A stretch of DNA of 20,821 bases from positions 1 through 20,821 of the IMG/VR virus record IMGVR_UViG_3300018426_000202, one strand, 5' to 3'. This document shows positions 17,642 to 20,821 of the stretch, piece by piece. Source of the DNA: a virus. Every line of letters begins with the position of its first letter. Position 1 is the first letter of the stretch. A program made the position numbers and the translations under genes. The notes beneath the pieces are model-generated. The model was not told the origin of the DNA. It made no database searches and saw nothing but the letters and a program-made list of their open reading frames with translations.

Positions 17642-18010
17642 ATGAAAACTTTTTTAACATACTTAGAAGAACAAAACGTAACTCAAGCTGACCTTCAAGC
17701 TATCAATGAGTCACTAGAACAGGAATGGACACCTGAGCTAGAAGCTAAAATTGATGAAGCTGTCGATGCATTCTTAGCTGATTACGTAAATGAAGATGGT
17801 TCTTACGACTTAGAAAGATTCAATGCTGAGGTAACTAACGAAGGAGTTCTTGGTTCAATCATCGGTGGTCTTACAGGTTTTGCACTGGGTAAATCAGTTG
17901 GTAAGATTGTTGCTAAAGTACTAGGTATTCAAAAAGGTGTATTCTACGATTTATTAACTTCAAGACTAGTTGGTGCCGCTCTAGGCGCAGCGCTTGGTAA
18001 AAAGCTTTAA
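17642..18010 (+). CDS. Small glycine-zipper protein with capsid-targeting-like N-terminus
   Basis: 122 residues from the ATG at 17642. A GTG at 17627 would add five residues but overlaps the previous stop, so ATG is preferred. The N-terminus MKTFLTYLEE resembles the capsid-targeting sequence of T4 internal proteins (MKTYQEFIAE type), and INE at 21-23 fits the hydrophobic-X-Glu pattern cut by T4-type prohead protease. Residues 11-66 are acidic and helical. The C-terminal half has two glycine zippers: G71, G75, G79, G83, G87 at four-residue spacing (GSIIGGLTGFALGKSVG), and G111, G115, G119 (GAALGAALG), separated by a basic/hydrophobic segment. Such helices can pack in membranes. Possible roles are an internal head protein ejected with DNA, or a holin-like protein; the N-terminal motif favours the former. 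No family is recognised. It closes the structural block and directly precedes the resolvase gene. Confidence 0.5.
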   Translation: MKTFLTYLEEQNVTQADLQAINESLEQEWTPELEAKIDEAVDAFLADYVNEDGSYDLERFNAEVTNEGVLGSIIGGLTGFALGKSVGKIVAKVLGIQKGVFYDLLTSRLVGAALGAALGKKL

Positions 18011-18011
18011 T

Positions 18012-18629
18012 TTGAATCTAGTCGCAATAGATTATTCTATCAACTCCCCGGGTATCTGTCTTCTTAAAGACGGAAAGCCTTACTATATTTCATACATCAA
18101 ACCTAAATCAGGGACAAAGAAGCAACAAGCACTACAGGAAGAGATGAATCTTCTTAATGATGTTACTCTAATAAACCAACCTGAACCAAACGTTGATAAA
18201 CAAGAATTAGCTAGAGTCATGAGACACCGAACAATTGCTGAAGGTATCTGTGACTTAATAGCTGAGCATACAAATCCAGATGAGGAATATAAAATCTATT
18301 TTGAGGGTTCTTCTTACGGGACCTCTCGCTTTGGAACAAACTCTCTTATTGATTTGGCTTCTGCTAGCTCTATCTTAAAATCATATTTGATTGATCGCTT
18401 CAATGTGACTGTACTCGAAGTCTATGCCCCAACCACAATTAAGAAACATGCTGGTAAGGGTAACATGAAAAAGATGGAGATGTGGGAAAAGTACATTAAT
18501 GATGAGTCAAATCGTGAGTCGGGTCTTTGGAACTTTTGTCAACAATTTAAGGAGGACAAAAAGATTATGAAGCCCCTAGATGACCTTGTGGATGCTTATT
18601 TTATCATGTCTTACGTTAGGTCCCTTTAA
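18012..18629 (+). CDS. RuvC-fold Holliday-junction resolvase/nuclease (TTG start)
   Basis: 205 residues if translation starts at the TTG at 18012, which gives MNLVAIDYSINSPGICLL, the usual opening of this family with the first beta strand and catalytic Asp. A further TTG at 17994 would add six residues but overlaps the preceding gene. No ATG occurs before the codon for residue 45, which would delete the catalytic Asp. Catalytic acids expected for RuvC-type resolvases are visible: D7 (AIDYS), E98 (IYFEGSS), and D190/D191 and D194 (KPLDDLVDAYFIM). The central LASASSILKSYL helix and VLEVYAPTTIKKHAGKGN also match. The enzyme is expected to cut branched DNA during replication, recombination and packaging, in place of T4 gp49 (endonuclease VII). 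One nt separates it from the upstream stop. Fold is confident, exact substrate less so. Confidence 0.82.
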   Translation: MNLVAIDYSINSPGICLLKDGKPYYISYIKPKSGTKKQQALQEEMNLLNDVTLINQPEPNVDKQELARVMRHRTIAEGICDLIAEHTNPDEEYKIYFEGSSYGTSRFGTNSLIDLASASSILKSYLIDRFNVTVLEVYAPTTIKKHAGKGNMKKMEMWEKYINDESNRESGLWNFCQQFKEDKKIMKPLDDLVDAYFIMSYVRSL

Positions 18630-18635
18630 ATTGTA

Positions 18636-18705
18636 TTTTACCCTCAGGCATAAAACCATAACTTATACGAGCATATTGGTATGTTTGTTTCATTTTAGGG
18701 TAAAA
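18636..18705. repeat. Inverted repeat A: TTTTACCCT / AGGGTAAAA
   Basis: TTTTACCCT at 18636-18644 is perfectly complementary to AGGGTAAAA at 18697-18705 (9 bp, 52-nt spacer). It contains the only C/G runs in the gap. Its right arm lies between the two arms of repeat B, so the two pairings cross. Confidence 0.6.
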
Positions 18706-18746
18706 ATATTTAAAAATAATAAGGTAGTATGTTATTATGAAACAAA
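18684..18746. repeat. Inverted repeat B: TTTGTTTCAT / ATGAAACAAA
   Basis: TTTGTTTCAT at 18684-18693 is perfectly complementary to ATGAAACAAA at 18737-18746 (10 bp, 43-nt spacer). With repeat A the order is A-B-A'-B', a pseudoknot-type topology if both form in RNA. As DNA these could instead be paired operator sites. Confidence 0.6.
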
Positions 18747-18760
18747 AAAGAATAGTTCCA

Positions 18761-18766
18761 TATAAT
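18761..18766 (+). promoter_or_regulatory. Candidate -10 box TATAAT just before the 60-aa gene
   Basis: A perfect TATAAT lies 4 nt before the ATG at 18771, so a transcript from it would begin at or inside the start codon and be leaderless. At 17-nt spacing the upstream hexamer is TGAAAC (18738-18743), a poor -35. It is weak evidence in AT-rich DNA. Confidence 0.22.
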
Positions 18767-18770
18767 ATAC

Positions 18771-18953
18771 ATGAATAAAAATATACTTACACCAAGTCAA
18801 TTAACAGAACTAAGTCGCGCTGTAGAATTAATGGTAAATTCAGAAATGATTACCGTTGAGGAAGGTGTTGACTTTCTAGGGAAAGCAGGGTTGACTCAAG
18901 TAGAGGGTTCTACATGGGTTGATACTACTGGAACTAAATACGTCTTTGCATAA
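18771..18953 (+). CDS. Small hypothetical protein (60 aa)
   Basis: 60 residues, ATG start with no Shine-Dalgarno (CCATATAATATAC before it). Residues 7-41 are predicted helical (TPSQLTELSRAVELMVNSEM, then a second helix EEGVDFLGKAGL), and the last 15 form two short strands (STWVDTTGTKYVF). No Cys pairs, signal peptide or membrane segment are seen. The amphipathic two-helix pattern and lack of low-complexity sequence make it look like a real gene. It stands alone, with a 141-nt gap before it and the 112-nt gp32 leader after it. I do not recognise it. A small regulatory or replication-accessory protein is a guess from position only. Confidence 0.55.
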   Translation: MNKNILTPSQLTELSRAVELMVNSEMITVEEGVDFLGKAGLTQVEGSTWVDTTGTKYVFA

Positions 18954-18966
18954 GACAAAACTATTT

Positions 18967-18996
18967 TTGAAACATTTTTAAAAGTAGATATATAAA
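18967..18996 (+). promoter_or_regulatory. Candidate sigma70-like promoter upstream of gene 32
   Basis: TTGAAA at 18967-18972 is followed by TATATA at 18989-18994 (16-nt spacer) or TATAAA at 18991-18996 (18-nt spacer). Both are close to the general bacterial consensus. The -10 overlaps the late-promoter box TATAAATA, so early and late transcription of gene 32 could start from nearly the same place. If the host is Bacteroidota, its main sigma factor prefers other boxes, which lowers confidence. Confidence 0.4.
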
Positions 18997-18998
18997 TA
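18991..18998 (+). promoter_or_regulatory. T4-type late promoter box TATAAATA upstream of gene 32
   Basis: This is an exact match to the T4 late promoter consensus TATAAATA, placed in a non-coding gap 68 nt before the gp32 start. By T4 spacing transcription would start near 19004. T4 gene 32 itself has several promoters including a late one, which fits. The only other exact copy noticed on this strand (2009-2016) lies inside a gene. Use in this phage would require gp55/gp33-type factors, which are not in this window. Confidence 0.5.
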
Positions 18999-19012
18999 GA
19001 GTTAAGAAACTC
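18999..19012 (+). other. Small hairpin GAGTT-AAGA-AACTC in the gp32 leader
   Basis: GAGTT (18999-19003) and AACTC (19008-19012) form a 5-bp stem with loop AAGA. Part of the right arm, AAACT (19007-19011), can alternatively pair with AGTTT at 19036-19040, so two exclusive folds are possible. It would be at the very 5' end of, or excluded from, a transcript starting at the late box. Confidence 0.3.
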
Positions 19013-19021
19013 AAAAGGTAA

Positions 19022-19062
19022 TTAACAGGATAAACAGTTTAACAAATTAAAGAATTAAAGGA
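19022..19062 (+). promoter_or_regulatory. Candidate gp32 translational operator (TTAA repeats) with ribosome binding site
   Basis: The leader before gp32 is A/T-rich and has little structure. TTAAC occurs at 19022 and 19039, and TTAAA at 19047 and 19055; the last two lie in an 8-nt-period repeat (ATTAAAG at 19046-19052 and 19054-19060). The final copy runs directly into AAAGGA (19057-19062), the only convincing Shine-Dalgarno-like sequence in the window, 3 nt before ATG. In T4, gp32 represses its own translation by binding an unstructured leader with UUAAA repeats that covers the ribosome binding site. The same layout is seen here; binding is inference. Confidence 0.45.
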
Positions 19063-19065
19063 AAC

Positions 19066-19974
19066 ATGGCAGATTTTGACATTTTCAATTTGAGCGTCAA
19101 CGATGTTGAAACTCACAAAGCAGCAGCGTCAAACACAAATGACGTAATCTACAAACCATCAGCAGACGATGGTATGGATGGTACTTACAAAGCACTTATT
19201 CGCTTCGTACCAAACCCAGAAAACCCACGCAAATCATTAGTACGCAAGTACGTTCACTGGTTGACTGACCCATCAGGTTCAGGTCGTCTAGTTGATTCTC
19301 CTACTTCAGTTGGTGAGAAGTGTCCTATTCAAGACGCATTCTTCCGCCTACGTAAGTCTGATTCAGCAATCGACCGTAAGATGAGTGAAAAACTAAAGCG
19401 TCGTGAGCAGTACTACTCTCTGATTAAAATCATTAAAGACCCACAAAACCCGTCAATGGAAGGTCAGTATATGATTTACAAGTTTGGTTACAAAATCAAA
19501 GAAAAGATTGACGAAGAATTGTCACCAGCATTCGGTGAACCAACTCAAGTATTTGACCTGTTTGAAGGTAAAAACTTTGAGCTAATCATTACTCGTCAAG
19601 GTGATTACAATAACTACGATAAATCTAAATTCTCTGCAAGTACATCTCCAATTATGGTGGGTGATTCACCAGCTGAGCGTACACCAGAGTCTATGCAAGC
19701 TATTAAAGCTGAACTAGAAAGTGCTCCATCACTTTCAACTTATGAGTACAAGCCTTGGGACGATTCAGTTCGTGACTTTGTAAACCAAGTGCTAAGTCAG
19801 TACGTTACTAATCCAGGTCGTTCAATGGGGTCTGTTACAGCACCCGCATCTGCACCGACGCCGACTGCAACAACAGTTACAGAAACTGCACCAACACCAG
19901 CTCAACCAGCTGCAAGTGCAACAGTTAGTGATGATGACGACCTTGACTCATTCCTAGATGGACTCGATATCTAA
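19066..19974 (+). CDS. 32: Single-stranded DNA-binding protein, T4 gp32 family
   Basis: 302 residues, close to T4 gp32 (301), starting at ATG behind AAAGGA. It coats single-stranded DNA at the fork and organises replication, recombination and repair proteins. The core aligns by eye with T4: YVHWL (H64), a basic-aromatic patch (KLKRREQYYSLIKIIKDP, 109-126) matching T4 KRKTSYW...VVKDP, a G-x-K-I-x-x-K-I motif (141-148), and NYDKSKF (183-189) matching NYDESKF. The C-terminus ends in an acidic tail (SDDDDLDSFLDGLDI), used in T4 for protein contacts, after a Pro/Ala/Thr-rich linker (about 258-286). Of the four T4 zinc ligands only H64 and C86 have counterparts; C77 and C90 positions are not Cys, so zinc binding is probably lost. 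All 13 arginines use CGT/CGC, unlike the AGA-using structural genes, which suggests high early expression. The primase gene overlaps its last 17 nt. Confidence 0.93.
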   Translation: MADFDIFNLSVNDVETHKAAASNTNDVIYKPSADDGMDGTYKALIRFVPNPENPRKSLVRKYVHWLTDPSGSGRLVDSPTSVGEKCPIQDAFFRLRKSDSAIDRKMSEKLKRREQYYSLIKIIKDPQNPSMEGQYMIYKFGYKIKEKIDEELSPAFGEPTQVFDLFEGKNFELIITRQGDYNNYDKSKFSASTSPIMVGDSPAERTPESMQAIKAELESAPSLSTYEYKPWDDSVRDFVNQVLSQYVTNPGRSMGSVTAPASAPTPTATTVTETAPTPAQPAASATVSDDDDLDSFLDGLDI

Positions 19975-20821
19975 TCTCACAGAAGAGCTTAAAGGTAAAA
20001 TTAGAAGCTTAGTAAAAGAGGTGGCTGTGCGTGAGCATGGTCACCCTTCTAAGCAAATGATAAAGGAGATGCCAGGTCGTTTGACTTTGGCTTGTCCTTA
20101 TTGTGGTGACTCGACTACAGACCATACAAAGAAAAGATGTAATCTGTATTGGGACACCCTACAATTTCATTGCTATAACTGTGGTGAACATGGTGATGTA
20201 TACCGTTTATTAAGAGACCATGATTTAAGACTTAGAGATGGAGATGATTCCATAAAAGTCATTGAGTACATTAAGTCTCGCAAGACTGAAACCAAGCAGA
20301 TTGAAACAATGAAGCATGGTATTTATGTCAAGGCTAACGAAGCAGCGATATCAGTATCAGACTTTAAGAAACATTTTAAAGCACAGTCCATTGAAGTTGG
20401 TGACTATGCTTGGTTTTATTTAAAGGGTCGTGCACTACACCACAAATCCGAAGAGTTTCTATATTCGCCGTTTGGCCAGAACCTATGGATTTTAAATAAA
20501 ACACCAGACGGTAAAATATTAGGTTGTCAGAGTAGAAAGCTTGGTAAGTACAAATCAAGATACCTTACATACGATATGGGTAAGCTGTATTCAGAAATGG
20601 GTAAAGACTTTCCGTTTGAAGGTGATGAACTTATTTCAGTTAATAAGATTTCAACTTTGTTCAACATTATGCGTATAGACATGACTAGAGACGTTACTCT
20701 TTTCGAGGGACCTCTTGATGCAATGTTTATGGCAAACTCTATGGCTCTTGCGACTGCAGGTCGTTCAACAACAGAACTAGACGAGATACCAACAACTCGC
20801 TATATGTTTGATAACGATGAA
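19958..20821 (+). CDS. 61: DNA primase, T4 gp61 family (3' partial)
   Basis: 288 residues are visible and the frame runs off the right edge. ATG at 19958 overlaps the gp32 gene by 17 nt, so translation may be coupled. The enzyme makes RNA primers for lagging-strand synthesis together with the replicative helicase. The N-terminal zinc ribbon is C46-x2-C49 (CPYCGDSTTDHTKKR) with C72-x2-C75 (FHCYNCGEHGD), matching T4 gp61 CPVCGDS...HCYNC. The Toprim catalytic domain is seen as E250-G251 (VTLFEGPLDAMF) and the D285-x-D287 pair (MFDNDE) just before the edge, as in T4 VLEGPIDSLF and VLDNE. T4 gp61 is 342 residues, so roughly the last 50 are missing here. A fused helicase downstream cannot be excluded because of truncation. 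Arginine codons are mixed AGA and CGY. Confidence 0.9.
   Translation, partial: MDSISNLTEELKGKIRSLVKEVAVREHGHPSKQMIKEMPGRLTLACPYCGDSTTDHTKKRCNLYWDTLQFHCYNCGEHGDVYRLLRDHDLRLRDGDDSIKVIEYIKSRKTETKQIETMKHGIYVKANEAAISVSDFKKHFKAQSIEVGDYAWFYLKGRALHHKSEEFLYSPFGQNLWILNKTPDGKILGCQSRKLGKYKSRYLTYDMGKLYSEMGKDFPFEGDELISVNKISTLFNIMRIDMTRDVTLFEGPLDAMFMANSMALATAGRSTTELDEIPTTRYMFDNDE

Larger units (their letters stand above)
18630..18770. other. 141-nt non-coding gap with interleaved inverted repeats
   Basis: No gene is supported here: a 61-codon frame through it overlaps the resolvase gene and reads as a shadow. The gap holds two interleaved inverted repeats, annotated separately, an AT-rich stretch (18701-18720) and a TATAAT near its right end. 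No GC-rich stem with a T-run is seen, so a classical terminator is absent. Confidence 0.6.

Noticed and set aside
18680-18687. TATGTTTG, matching the Bacteroidota -7 box TAnnTTTG
   Set aside because: No TTTG/TTG at the expected upstream distance; it also overlaps the left arm of inverted repeat B.
18580-18765. 61-codon plus-strand frame across the end of the resolvase gene and the gap
   Set aside because: It overlaps the resolvase in another frame, has an unlikely composition and no start context; the gap is better read as non-coding with inverted repeats.
18630-18770. Rho-independent terminator after the resolvase gene
   Set aside because: The inverted repeats have loops of 43-52 nt and AT-rich stems without a following T-run.
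18962-18969. TATTTTTG, matching the Bacteroidota -7 box TAnnTTTG before gp32
   Set aside because: The nearest upstream TTTG (18945-18948) is only 13 nt away, shorter than the expected spacing of roughly 17-23 nt, so it was not called as a promoter.

Overview
The window is a contiguous piece of a large tailed-phage genome of the contractile-tail, T4-related type. All 14 recognisable genes are on the plus strand and packed almost end to end. Three genes anchor the identification: a single-stranded-DNA-binding protein of the T4 gp32 family (19066-19974), a T4 gp61-type primase cut by the right edge (19958-20821), and a tail fibre gene with collagen-like triplets and a tail-collar domain (12888-14204). 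The DNA is AT-rich. Ten of the eleven ATG starts lack a purine-rich Shine-Dalgarno sequence and are preceded only by A/T-rich bases. Together with the kind of envelope-spanning protein at 14217-14975, this points to a Bacteroidota (probably marine flavobacterial) host. That host assignment is inference.

Region 1 (1-17630) is a virion-structure block. It starts inside a large baseplate-type protein with a P2 gpI-like segment, tryptophan-triad repeats and PKD/Ig-like domains. Next come a short fibre-like protein, three large proteins of unrecognised family (627, 1133 and 1476 aa), the collagen/collar fibre, a membrane-anchored coiled-coil protein that may span the envelope, a 689-aa structural protein and a tail-tube-fold protein. 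Gaps are 1-20 nt, except a 47-nt gap at 8407-8453 that carries an inverted repeat and a late-promoter-like box. The block is most simply read as late operons building the baseplate and tail fibres.

Region 2 (17642-18629) holds a small protein with two glycine zippers and a T4 capsid-targeting-like N-terminus, then a RuvC-fold resolvase that appears to start at TTG. Region 3 (18630-19065) has a 141-nt non-coding gap with two interleaved inverted repeats, a 60-aa orphan gene, and the 112-nt gp32 leader. That leader carries an exact T4 late-promoter box (TATAAATA), an overlapping sigma70-like promoter, a small hairpin and TTAA repeats resembling a gp32 translational operator. Region 4 (19066-20821) is the replication module: gp32 overlapped by the primase.

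No tRNA, CRISPR array, insertion sequence, integrase or clear rho-independent terminator was seen. The observations most worth following are the glycine-zipper protein, the interleaved inverted repeats, the candidate gp32 operator/promoter region, the loss of zinc ligands in gp32, and the sharp difference in arginine codon use between gp32 (CGY only) and the structural genes (almost only AGA).
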